Source: Apostichopus japonicus (lineage: Eukaryota; Echinodermata; Holothuroidea; Aspidochirotida; Stichopodidae). From it: DNA of 64,000 bases. How positions within the stretch are numbered: position 1 is the first letter of the stretch; the number at the start of each line of letters is the position of its first letter. The stretch spans positions 8,122,213 to 8,186,212 of the forward strand of contig NC_092574.1 of the NCBI RefSeq assembly GCF_037975245.1, given 5' to 3'. Made by a program: the position numbers and the translations under genes. The notes under the pieces were generated by a model, which saw only the letters and a list, made by a program, of their open reading frames with translations, searched no databases and had not been told where the DNA came from. Positions 1 through 13,000 of the stretch are shown piece by piece.

Positions 1-962
1 AATTGACAATGAGTTTGATTTCATTTCTCAGTATTGACATCATAAAGTCGCATTAGAAGTCGAACTGAAAAAAAGCAACCTCCTCTTTTGACTCCTTCAC
101 TGTTGCTTGTTTTTTTGTAATTGATTCTCTAAAAGACAAGAAGAGAACCAGAGGGTAAATGAAGTGAGATTCCCAGGAAAATTATCTAATGTGGTTTTAG
201 TGTCACATCTTGTTTTAGTGCAAAGAAACCAGTGCAAACAGAATCTTGTTATGGGTGGCCATTACTGCAAAATATAATATAAATTTATTAAATGTCTGTT
301 ATGAAATATTAATGCCAAATTTTACCAACTATCCGACTTACAAGGAAACATTATTTTTGACAGCAAAATCAGCATCATCAGAGTGTGAAATGTTAATTCA
401 ATAACAAATGAAGCGATACTGATATTGATAGCAATTTCAAAGAAACAAGCCACACAGATTAAATATCAATTAGAACAATCTTTGAAGACTAAAACTTTCT
501 GGGCTAGAAGCAAAATGACTAGATGCAAGCTGTGAAGATGGTGATTAATAATTTGATCTTCTCCATTTTATTCTCTGTAGATTCAGCCTTAGATTTTGGC
601 ACTCTGTTAATCTACAGCTGCAGTCAAAGTTGTTGGTCCGATGGTTGTACAGTCAGAGAGGAATATGCCGTTTTACAGAAAGATCCAGACCATGATGTCA
701 TCGGACATTTATGACAAGAAATAAATGTTACTGTCAAAGCCGTCAGCTTAATATTTCATGGTTTAACACAAGATATAATAATATTATATATAACATAACT
801 TCCAATGTGATAAAAATAAAAAAAAACAAATAGATATACATAAGTGGATGCTTTTTATTTGCGCATGTCAACTTCATTCTCAAGGTTGACAATCCAACTC
901 TAAACGCCTGCCTCTGTCCGTTATACGGCTCCTCCCTTCGGATTTGCTAGCTACCTCAATAG
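1..962. other. Flanking non-coding DNA
   Basis: AT-rich sequence with no exon that I can support on either strand. The open frame at 523-714 has no splice context or recognisable domain and is most likely chance. Confidence 0.5.
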
Positions 963-1215
963 GTGCTCATGGTAGCTATCTCACCAGGTGTTCATGACAG
1001 CTATGTTCATGGCAGCTACCTCACCAGGTGTATGTGGCGGCTACCTCACCAGGTGTATGTGGTGGCTACCTCACCAGTTGTTCATGGTGGCTACCTCACC
1101 AGGTGTATATGGTGGCTACCTCACCAGTTTTTTCATGGCAACTACCTCACCAGGTGTTCATGGTGGCTACCTTACCAGGTGTTCAAGCCGGCTACCTCAC
1201 CAGGTGTTCATGGCA
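963..1215. repeat. 25-bp minisatellite
   Basis: About ten imperfect copies of a 25-bp unit built around GCTACCTCACCAGGTGT, each followed by a variable ATGTGGTG-type spacer. The period is not a multiple of three and all three plus-strand frames stay open across it, so the apparent proteins here are products of the repeat. Confidence 0.9.
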
Positions 1216-1846
1216 GACAAAGACAATAGGAGAATTTGAAAGAAGGTTTGTGAAAGCAATAAAGGGGGATTCTTTGAGTTGGACAGGAGTCTGATCAAAC
1301 ATCACGTTATGTGAGATTGACCTCAAGGGACGTTGAGGAAAATGATGCAGTAGACACTTTTAATGAGTTTAAGGTTAAGTTACCTGTGTTCATCTGTTAC
1401 AAATTCCTTTTTTACTGCATCGTCGAGAGAATGCTCTTTCTGCATCATGTCAAAAACATAGCCCACAATGGAGAAAGTTCAATACCATGGAAATATTTCT
1501 GGTATATAGAAAACATATCGATCGTGATATTTGAAAGAAGTCAATATGTTTCTATTAAATTTTGCATTGTTTTTGAGGTACTGACCTTGTGACATATTCT
1601 GTTTTCTTGAAACTATATATTAAAGTGCACCATGCAATGATAGTTTTAATGGCTTGTTTTAAACCAACATATATTTTTGACCATGAATCATCTTTAACTT
1701 GTACTTGTTTTCTTGTCAATTATATCAGGCTGAAATCACAGTCATCTATTAGATGTTTGTACTTTTTTAATATTCACTCCATAATCGTACTTCTTGGTTA
1801 AACAGCTGCCTGGTCTTTACCTCCAAAAGGAATGCTTTATTTATAG
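1216..1846. other. Non-coding, nothing recognised
   Basis: AT-rich unique-looking sequence between the minisatellite and the TIR element. No exon, RNA gene or repeat was recognised. Confidence 0.4.
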
Positions 1847-2165
1847 CAGGGATGAGACTGAGCCGGGGGAAAAAAATCTGAAATTTATCGATAGCCGTCC
1901 TGGGGGAGGGGTTTAAGGGGAGGGGGTGTCCCCCTCCCCTTTAGAAATTTTTTGTCAGGTAAGGAGGGCTTAGATGCAAAATGGTGGACTCTAGATGGAA
2001 TCTATCACATCACGTAAATCGCCAAAAAAGTGTGGAATTTCTGCTTGTATAATTTATCCATTAGCTTTTTTGAACCAAAAAAAGGCTTTTTTGCTTGCTT
2101 TGTGCTACTTGATTCCACCACTGGTCAAATTCGGTGTTTCTTCCATTCACAGTCCAGCATGTTCG

Positions 2166-2200
<35 letters not shown>

Positions 2201-2322
2201 TTAAATAAAAAAAAAAAATTAAATCAAAAAAATAATAAAAAACGCGAATTACGAGAAAAAACGCGAAAATGAGAAGATAAAAAATCAGAAATCCGCGTTT
2301 CCGCGGAAGAGTCTCATGCCTG
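1847..2322. mobile_element. Non-autonomous TIR DNA element
   Basis: The left end reads CAGGGATGAGACT and the right end is its inverted counterpart (CAGGCATGAGACT on the minus strand). The direct repeat TTATAG abuts both ends, at 1841-1846 and 2323-2328. The interior holds a G-rich/C-rich palindrome near 1905-1945 and a long poly-A run (about 2168-2196). There is no transposase frame, so this is a MITE-like element of hAT-like appearance, although the visible direct repeat is 6 rather than 8 bp. Confidence 0.65.
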
Positions 2323-5300
2323 TTATAGAAAGTGGTATTTTAGGCTCGCACAAATTTGCAACCAGAAATATTTTCAGCACTACACATGATTCTCACATCC
2401 TCCCAAAATGGACTAGATACATTCCTTCACATCAGATTTTCAATTGCAATTTCAAAAGGAAGAAATACAAACATTATATACTGTAAATATTTCATATTTA
2501 TTTCAAACCTCCGAAGTGACCAGCACCTCCAACCATGATAGAAATACTCACACATGATATTCAATAAATATTATTATATTTTGTGCATCAACAGTTGTGC
2601 ATCATTATTTTCCGACTCAATATTTCCACACACAAATTTGCAGCCTTTGGCTTCTATGTTGGTGAATAATAGTTTACCCACAATGCATTTCACTTTACCA
2701 AGCCTTAAAAGAAGTCATCATCTTTTGGCAGCTTTACATAATATGCTGGTATGACATAAACAGAAACAAGGATGAATGACAACCACATTAAGAGACTACA
2801 TGTGAAATAACCTCTAGAAACAAAACACTCATATGTCAATATTTGACTTCGTAATTTTGCATAGATGTGATAAACAACAGTTTGTATTTAACCCAAAAAG
2901 GTGGTTTGTAGAACTGCATCCCAAAAGTGGGTTTTCGTATAGCAATGTGCATGGTATTTGCCGTCTCATTGGCTGGACCTCTGTGACCCCCTCCCGACAC
3001 TTCTCTCCACCTTTACCCCACCCTAAGCCCCTCCTTTTAATCAACAAGTTAAAGGGTGCAATAAAGAAAACAGGAAAGAAAGACAAAATAAATCTAGTGA
3101 GAGAGAAGTGCAATAAACCTCATTTGATAACACATCTGACATCAAAAACTTCAGTTGTGTGCAGACTATCTTCCTCTCCACATAACCCAGCCCTAGTCTG
3201 TATGATAAGTGTTGTTTGGACACCTATATATGCTATTCACCTCACCCACCCTTCTCTCTACAAGTCTCTCCCACCCCCCCCTTTTGCTCCCCCTCAACTT
3301 CAACCTCTCCTTTACCATTTACTCTCTCTCCCTGCCTCAGCTTCACTATCCCACCCCCCCCTCATTCCCCTCCCCCAAAATCACCTGTTCCACCACATCA
3401 TGCTATCGGAAGTGTCACATGGTTCATGATCATACTATTCCTTTAAAACCATAGTTTCAAGAATCTGCTGCTTTTACATCACGGTTTGTTCACTGTCACT
3501 GATCAGTTAACGATCTACAGCGATTCTTTACACAGACGACCAATAACAGATATTCTGTGTTTTTTGGCCAGATGAAAGCAACATCATACACGCATGCCCT
3601 AAGGAATTGTATAAAACCTTGGGAATGCTTTCAGCAGAACAGCTCATTTCATGACAATTCCAAAACTGACTTCAAAGTATGCCATAAGTATAAAACATGA
3701 ATGTAACTACCATGAACAGTAGAACAATGACATTATGTTACATGGAAATGTTATAGAATTAAGGAACACTGATGGATACTCATAGCAATTTGATATTTAA
3801 TGCTCATTATCAAGTGATATTACATTTAAAACCTTTTGGATAAAATAGAACCAGGACAGACTCTCGAATGGGATATAGCTACAAAGAAAACTTAAAGCCA
3901 TTACACCCTATGAAGTCAGGCCAGTACAATAACCGACGTGACAAAACCCTTTGTGCAATTATGTGGAATGTCCGTCTAGCAGCTAAGTACACTTTCTCTC
4001 TTTCTTCCACGATTACATTTCAAGTCCTCAACGACCAGAAGTTACACCGTTCGACCCTCAGCGGTACAACTGACAGAAAATATAAATTATAACTTATGTC
4101 CTCATTGACAATCCTGTACTCTTTTTCCATGGATTTGAGTGCCTGCCAGTTTCTAGATATCTTGTGCAACTGAACCCAACCCTCTATTACCCTGTCGTGC
4201 TTATACTGGTATTACATAATCGCATGGATACCACAAAAGCGAAAATTTAAAAGCTTGACAACACAAAAGATAAAGCTACTAGATGTCAACATCTGCATAC
4301 GTGCATAGTTACATTGTACTTTCGTTTGACTACTTAACAGCTTAGACATGTTGTACCATTGACAAAACAAAACATAAACTGGTAGATGTCGACATATGCA
4401 TACTTGCATAGATATCTTATCAGATAGCTTTCCTTAACAACTTAGAGACTTAGTATTTTTTTCCAAAATAAAATTGCTTGTTTGACAATGAGAGTTGAAA
4501 GACTCAAACAAGTACAGATGTAAAACAAAATGATACAGAACATGAAAAGGATACTGTACTATGAGGGAAATTTTACATTTCAAATTTGAGAAACAAATTC
4601 TAAGCATTCTGGTGAAGTTTACAATAAATCCTATGTTCTGTTTTCTGATACCAGCATTTGGTAAAAACCAGTATATACCATATGACCTTACTAAAAAAAA
4701 CCTTAAAGTACTTTAGAGCTTGCTGAGTTAATCTTGGCAAATATTTTTAAATGAATCTAAAGTACTCATCTAAATGGTTAAAAATTAAAAGCCCTTTGCC
4801 AGATGAGATATTGAAGTTGTAAAGTCGTGTGAGATGGCCATGGCCATGAACAAGACTGAAAACCATAATTAAATAATATATAATAATGATAAAATATCTT
4901 GATTAATATCTTGATCAAATATTAAATCAAGTTCTTTCTGTGTAATTATATGAAATTAATAAATAGAAGGCAGGGTATTTCATTTTCCCCTCAACCAGTG
5001 ACAGTTGAAAAACGCCAAACATTTCATTTTTTTGGCATTTAAAGCACCTAACCTTAACCTCACCGCTACTCGGTGAATGAAGAATTCCAATTTGTTCTGG
5101 TGCACCAAAGTACAAGAACGTGGGAAGATGGGTATTAAACATTCACTTATCTAGAGACTTCAATACCCCATCTGGCAAACTTGGGTATACAAATGAAATT
5201 TCAGCAAAATTTTTAACCATTTAGATGATAAGTTTAGATTCGTTTAAATAATGTGTATCAAAATTTTTTACAATGAATACATTTTGTTCGTAATAAATTT

Positions 5301-6711
5301 CATTTTGATTTTCTGTTCTTAAAAAAAATATAAAAAAAAAATCAATTTTTTTCTCCAGCTTCTTTTCTTTCTTATTTACAATATGGTTTAGAAAATAAAA
5401 ATTTATTGCATAGTTTTGTGTCGTTTTCTAAACACTCAATTCAAGTCAGGAAAAATATGATAACAATGTCTTTGTACAACTCTGCCCAATGTTCTTGCTT
5501 GTATCCTAATTCGGATCCATCCTGTAAGGAACGGAGTAATCACCACAATAACCATTAGTTTGTTCAACACTGTTGTGCTGCTTGGCACTCTCTAAACAGT
5601 GCTTCTGTGACTCTACCTCCTTTAAAGGTTGCCCCTCCCACCTCTAAAAGTTACCCTCTAATTCTTACGTCAATAAAATAACGACATTTGAAACAATTCC
5701 CGTTCTGTTTAATTAAACCCACAATATTGTTGAGAAATATGTAACTTGATGATCTGTCAGACAAATAAAGAAGACATTTCCATCTTGCTATAAAGGGAAT
5801 GCAAAAATGTTGAATGTAACAGAAACTCATTAAGCCTGAAATAAACAGAAAGTTCTACTTGTTTCTTCCAAGACACACCTGTAAGCCAAAATATGAAATT
5901 CACTCATTCATAGGTTCAACCAATAATATTCTGAAAAATATATATTTTTATTTACATTGATTTTCTGTTGTTGCTCGAATATGTGTCATTTTTGTTTGCT
6001 TCGATCAAATAGCACAATAATTTGGTATTAAACGTTAACAGAGGTTTCATTTGTAATGTCGTCAAGCACTTGAACATATGACAAGTATCTCTGAGAAGAA
6101 TTTGTTAAATTGAATTGTTATAAAAAAAAAATATCAAAAAAAAAGTTAAATTGAATAGTTTTCAATGAAAGACATTGGTATCACAGCGTTATGACAAAAA
6201 GACTAAAAGACAGTTGCATTTCATTAACCAATTTGCATATCTAGTACTGCTACCGCTACAACATTAATGTTGTCTCCTCACGTCCCTCTGTGCCCCCCAC
6301 TCCATATGGGGGTACATTATTACACTGTATGCCTCAATGGTGTACTTCATCTACTGTGAAACATAAATAACTCATACACCCATTTGTAGGGTTTCGTTAC
6401 TTATGTTTGGCTTTCCGGCGAGTAAATCTCACAAATTTTTGCTCACTAGAATAACCCATCTTAAACAAACTGTACATTCCCGTCGGATATTAAGTCAAAG
6501 AGATCTTTAACCCCCGAGGTCAAACTATCTACCACCAAGCATTAAAAATTATTTTTGTATTTCAGATGGCGAGAACGCTGACAAATTTCTCCGTTCGATA
6601 GGACTTCAACGAGAACATTTCTACATTTGCTGACAGAGGATTTTTTACATTCAGTGTGATGTCATAGAATGCACAAACTTAATATTTCCTAAAAACGTTT
6701 ATCTACCTCAT
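2323..6711. other. Intergenic, 3' flank of receptor gene A
   Basis: No supportable exon was found on either strand. There is a pyrimidine-rich tract at about 3240-3390 and scattered A-runs. The region probably includes the 3' UTR of receptor gene A just below 6712; a minus-strand AATAAA hexamer is present near 5947-5952. The open frame 2833-3429 is a by-product of the C/T-rich stretch. Confidence 0.45.
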
Positions 6712-7019
6712 TCAGCTTTCACCACCGGCTATGTGCGTTAACCGATCTTTCACTTTTTCGTAGAGTAACTTCACTGCTGCTACCCTCTTGTGCTTGTAAA
6801 GCACTTTTGCTAGTTCAACGACCTTGAGGTCAGGCTTGGTCATTTCAAGAATATTTTGCATGGATTTATAGCGTTTCAGCTTATGAGCAATAGTATCATC
6901 CACTCCAAGGTCCTTGGCAATTTCGTAGAGATCCCCGCAGTGTTTAACGTCCTTCTCCACTAACTTTTCTAAGTCTGGCATATTTTGAAGTTGGCTATTC
7001 CTCATGTCCAAAATGTTGT
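6712..7019 (-). CDS. Gene A exon 10: death-domain-like C terminus
   Basis: The acceptor is TTTTGCACATCAG; the exon ends at a TGA at 6714-6712. It encodes about 101 residues with helices patterned like a death domain: GDLYEIAKDLGVDD (compare W..LA..LG) and a last helix VVELAKVLYKHKRVAAVKLL. It is slightly short for a death domain, and the usual tryptophan is replaced by leucine. The C-terminal residues are THIAGGES. Confidence 0.75.
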
Positions 7020-10000
7020 CTGATGTGCAAAACAAAAATGAGGCACTTGCTATTAACCTTTGTATTCATTAATCTATGTATGGTGAATCCATGAAACAAA
7101 TCGTATATTAATGATCGGCATGTCGCACACTACACCCCCCCCCTCCCTCTCCCACCAACACACCTCCCCCTTCCTCCATCACCTCATGGCTTCAAGTGCA
7201 AAAAACCAAAGTGCATTGTGGTTTCGATGATGTATTAAACATGAGCTGTTTTCTTCATAAATCTGATGTGAGTGCGGGTGTGCGACATACTTGATCTTAA
7301 AAACATACAGTGAAAAGCAGTGACAAACAATAAATTCACAATCGCACAGGCTGTCATGAAATGATCATTGACCTCAACATCAGGCTTCTTGTACTAAATG
7401 TGATACATCAACATACTAAATACAACATCCATCCGTGTTGAAATATTGTGTAAAACATGATTTTCACAATTTGACCCATGGTGAACTCACACAACCATTG
7501 ACCACTGCCCACATTAAGGCTTCTTGTACTCAACGTGGTACAATTAGATACCAAATGTGGCATCTGTTCAATCTTCCCTTGCCATATTATGGTTAGGAAG
7601 GTGCGTTGGGGTAGAAAGACAAGTAAGAAGGAGTGAAGCAAATGTTTGTTTTTTTTAACTTCAAATGACCTTTGACCTACACCAAAAGCAATAAAAGGCT
7701 CCTTAAATTTGATATGGTACATCTACAAACCAAATATTCCCTGCTAGCAATATCATATTTACAAGCTTTTCACAATTTGACCCCTGGTCACCCTAAATTA
7801 CCTTTGACCTCCACTAAAACAATAGCATTCTGGTACTCAATGTGGCACTTCTACACACCAAACATGAAATTGGTGCGACATTCCCTTCTTCAGATATTGT
7901 GTTTACAAGCTGGGCTTGTCAATGCATTTAATCATAAAATTGTGGGTACTACACTTTCATAAAGAGGAAGGGAGGGGATTGGGCGCAGTATTTCTTTAAC
8001 ATGTTACGGGAGATTGTGAAATATTTCCATAAATGGCCCACATCTACGTGGAACTAAAATGGCCCTTTCTTGAAAAGTTTGTCTTCTATTTCCCATCAGT
8101 GAAGTGGTGTGAAGGGGTGGTCTTCACTGTTTAATGGGTACCCCATCTCATTGGTAGGACTTGGTAGAAAAAGAAAATTATGGACTCACTTTCTCTCAAG
8201 AGTCTCTGTAGCCTCCCCAAGTAATAATCTTCTTCTTCACCCGATGCCATGCATTGCTGATTCTGTTATACAAAGAAAAGAAGGCAAGGAAAATAGAACA
8301 TAAAATCAACTTGAAACCACATAAGAATTGTACTGGTGGGGTTTCACTTCAAGTGCTAGCAGGTTTTTTTTTTGTTTCTTTGAAAGTTCTAAAGGCCAAA
8401 TAAATGAACTTATAGGTTAGGTGAGAGGCAAAGAGAAGCAGAAAGAAAAGAAGGGGGAAAAGATGTGTTCGAGAATCTCAAGGTTGTTTTTTCCCCCCCC
8501 CCTTTTTTTTTGCAAATGTTCCCATGAGCCAGCTATCTTCAAAGGCAACAACCTTTTACTGAATTATATATGACAACTTAAAAACTATAAATATAAATTA
8601 AAATACAACCCTCTAATAAATCAGGATTACAAGCTTGACTTTCACAAGAAATATGAAGTGATCCAACTAGGTACGTATATTATAGTTTTGTCTGCAGAAA
8701 GTAGCCTGACATGTTGTCACAGGGTTTGGGGAAGCGGGGGGAGGGGTCTATTTGAAATATGGTACAACATCATTTAATATACATGTGCAAATTCAATGTA
8801 ATACCACCAAGACAAAATTTAATGCTACAGGGAGCAAAAATTGCCACAGGAGAAAGCAGCCAGACTTGATTTCCTCGTCAATTTGCATAAGGAGAAGAAA
8901 TGCCTTAAGGAATTCCTTTCACTTCATGACATCATCATGGCTAAATTAACTAACGAACTAACGCTATAAAATACACTGGTCAGGCGGTTTGGGGGGGGAG
9001 GGGAGAATGAAAATTGTAAGATCTCTGAGGAAGCGATCAATCAATCAATCAGTCTATCAATATGAGTATTTACCTCGGCCGGAACGGCAAAGTCTGGATG
9101 TGAAGATTCTATTATGCTGCATACACGTGCCATCTTCCTTATCTTAGCGGCTTTGAACACCCTTTTCATCACATCAAATTCCGAAAAGATATTCTGATCC
9201 ATAACAGTTGTCACAAAAACAGCAAGAGTGCCTATGCTGTCGGCAGAATTAGGGGTCAGTTCTTCGGCAAGGATGAAATATTGTTTGAGAGATTTGAGAA
9301 AGTCATCGTCCGTTTCTTCCTGAAGCTGCAACACCAAATCTGCAAAGCGACCTAAAATTGTAAGAAAAAAGTGGTCACCAAAACTATACGCCAATATTTG
9401 TTGACGGGGTTTACTTCTCTTAAGCACTATTCCGATTGCCACATTCAAAACGACTGTCCAGTGTCGAGACAAAGGATTAGAAAGCATTTTCAGCAACTTG
9501 ATCCAGATTTGAAAACAGTTTCTAGAAATGATTATTGTTGCATGAATTTTAACTTTGTAACACTGCTTAAACCTGCATTATGAAGTCAAAAAGACACAAA
9601 TTTCAGAATTGATAAGATATTCTTAGCGTAATTATTACTATGTTTTTTCATCTCCACAGTTAATGTGATCCTTAATCTTGTATACCTGCAATGTTCAACA
9701 CTAACTGGCCCCTTCACCCCCTTCGTGATATTGTTCGCTATCTCCCTCTTTCCCTGTAAAACACCGTTCACCATGATTCTTCCACATTATGACATACATT
9801 TGTCACACATCACACATAGCTTCCATTCATTCTGAGCATCGCCTGTGTAGGGTGGGCGAGGGGGAGGGGGGTGGGGGTCTGGACGGCAGCTCGGATGTAG
9901 GCCCCTTGTTTATTCTTTTATATTTTCTTTATAGCTCACTGAACAATTTGCTGTTATGTTTCCATACACAGTAATCTCAAAAGCTCACTTGTGACAGAAT

Positions 10001-13000
10001 TGCACATTTGTACAGCAAACGCATAAATGGATAGGTTTGGACGACAATCTGTCTCAGCTAGAGCTCGCACACAATTAATGGCTTTGTTTAATTGAATTCT
10101 AACCTGCTGGGTTAGGCACGTTATTGCCCTGAAGTCCGCCGTTAGGAACGTTATTGCCCTGAAGTTCGCCGTTAGGAACGTTATTGCCCTGAAGTCCGCC
10201 GTTAGGAACGTCATTGCCCTGAAGTCCGCCGTTAAGAACGTTATTGCCCTGAAGATCGCCAGGAACTGCAATGAAATCAAGAAAGACAAAAGTTCAAACT
10301 TGGTAACATTTTGGATGACAGACAAAAATGTCTTTCTTATTGACTAATGTTACTCTCGTTGCCTCCCCTAGGTACCCTAACATGATTCCCCCCACCACCT
10401 TATCTATTATTCTATTCTCTAGCCTGGCATACCCCTATTCAAACTCCTTGTTCAATAAGTCATTCATCTTCACATTCCCCTCTGCTGCCCTCCTTATTCT
10501 TCAATTATCCCTCAGCAACACATCTTCATTCTCTTCATCCTATTATTCTCCCACTCCCTACTCCACCACCCCCTCCACCCCACCCGCACCCCACACACCC
10601 TCCTGTGAGTATAATTCTTCTCTACCCACGCATGGTCTCTCAGCTTCACACGTTTCACAATCTACAGCGTAAATTTATTCAAAATTCACAGTTGTGAGTA
10701 GTGACCAGGTTACTTTGAGCAGGAGGATCGTATACAAACATGTTTTCTTTTCCATATCCTACATGGAAATGTTTTTGTATCCAAATAGAAAAAGTTTGGG
10801 GAACTAGATACTGAACTTGAGTACCTATGTGCAGTGGTATAACACTGTAGTGAATAGTAGCAGATTGACCTGTACAGAAAGGTCACAGACAGGAGCAATG
10901 CATGATGGGCAGCAGTCATCTTCTGACTATCTTATTGGACCACTAGAATGGGTGTATCTTTTACCCTCCCCCCCACCCCCTTCCCTCCCCCAAACAAAAC
11001 TGCATTAATGAAGTTACCTTGCAGCATTTCCATGGTCTCTCCATCGAATGTATCTGCAACACAGAAATTGGAAATGAACATACATTATTCATACCGAAAA
11101 AACAGACAAGAAGTCCTTTTTTTTTCGGTCGATACCATAATACACAAGGTTTCAAACATGACTGCAGACACACAGAATTTAATATTCTATTCACATGATT
11201 ATTGTCACATTTTGCGGTTATCAGCAGGCAGTCTTTCTAGCCACTGAGTCGTAAAGTTCCAAGAGCAGTCGGTTCACAGCTCACCGCTCATTGACTGAGA
11301 CCACCCATGCATCGATAACTGCATAGTTTAGGTATAGTCTTAGGTGAGTGCTGGGTACTTGAATGTGACCTCTTGAGATTAATCATCACACAGGAATAAA
11401 GGTGAGTCATAATAGTGGTAATGACACAACAAATTTAGCAGAAAATGAACAAAACAATTAGAAACTCCAATCTACAGTAAGAAACCTCAGTTTAATGACC
11501 AAGGTTCAGGGCGGGAGGATGGGATAGCGAGCATTCCTACATCCTCCGACCATCCCCCCCTCCCCCCTGCACCCCCATGCCCTTTATATTTTTTACACCA
11601 CCCCTTGTAGTAATGTTTAGTTTAGTAGAAGAAAGGATCAGGAAGGACATCTAAGTCCCCATTAAGGACCCTATAAGCATTCCTTATAGGGTCCTTATAG
11701 GGTAATGTATATAATAGCCACATACCACCATCTTCGCTGGTCATAGAGGCATTGCCTGACTTTCTTCTTTTGCTCCAAACCCCTGCAGATGAAGACAAAA
11801 AGAGCAAAAATAAGTGAGCAGAATGCTAGAAGTGTTGGAGTCATTACTAAGGACAGAATTATACATATATATGTGGAGAGCTGTATATGTTGCTAACCAA
11901 TCTCTGTTATAATTAGAATGCAAGAGACATACATAACCTTTAAAAATTTATACGAATCATATAATCTTTACCAAATGATCTTTCTCTCCCCTTAAAAGGA
12001 TTTTTTTTTTTTTTCATATTGAAGAAAATAATATTCCACATTGTTAGCTGAAAACGCCATCTCAAAATCTGGACCCTAACTTGAGAATTGGTCAATTTAA
12101 TGTAACCTATTTTGATTGGCTAACCCTCCAACTACTCCAGGAAGCTGGATCACAGTAAGGGCTCTAATGGTGTCATCTAGGAGAAATTTCTTCAGATGCT
12201 TTCCTTAGGCTGTTATAATCTTCTTGTTCATTTTATCGTTGAAAATTGATACCATTGAAATCTTTGTTTAGCTGTCAAAGTTCTCTGTAGTATTTTTTAT
12301 AGAGAACTTCACCTATGTGGATAAACGGTTGACAAATTATACAAAGAAAAGGAAAGACATTTTCATCTGAAATGACATTATCCATTCTGCTGTTACAAAG
12401 CTGCATTTACAAAATAAGCACAAAAATTGAACAATTCGTTATCTTTTACGATGCAAAATGCTACCAGGATGTGGTTTTTCCGCCGAAAAGATACTGAAAA
12501 GTTTCCGCATTTAGTCACAAGTGAGGCGTGGTATCATAGAATTCATTATGATTGATATTTAATGAATTTGCATGTCTGTCAGTTGAAACCGAGAAACCTA
12601 GCAGGTCAAACTTTGTTCAATGGATAAGTTCAATTTGTATCCATGAGAGAGTAAAGTCAGATTGATAGGATGTCATGTAGCACTGAATAAACTCACCCCT
12701 GCACTGCAGTGATATGTGATGATAAAGGCACTTTATGGCACAGCAAATGGTCACTACCAAGACAAGTACACCAGCAATCGCTGCAGAACCCATCGAGAAA
12801 ATGTTAGGCCCATTGGGCATTGGCCATGTGACGATTTCATTGGAAGGATTCACGGAGGATTCATCTGTATCTACCTCAGGCAAACTGACATCAAAAGCTT
12901 TCGTGACAGTGGGCAGTTTTGTGATGGTAGTTGGAGGCTGCGATGCTAAATCGGTGGCCTGTGTCGGTGATGTGGGGTCGTCATTCTCACGGCTCACAGT

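Noticed and set aside
2833-3429. 198-codon plus-strand open frame
   Set aside because: Its second half is a C/T-rich tract; no domain, and no splice sites in matching phase.
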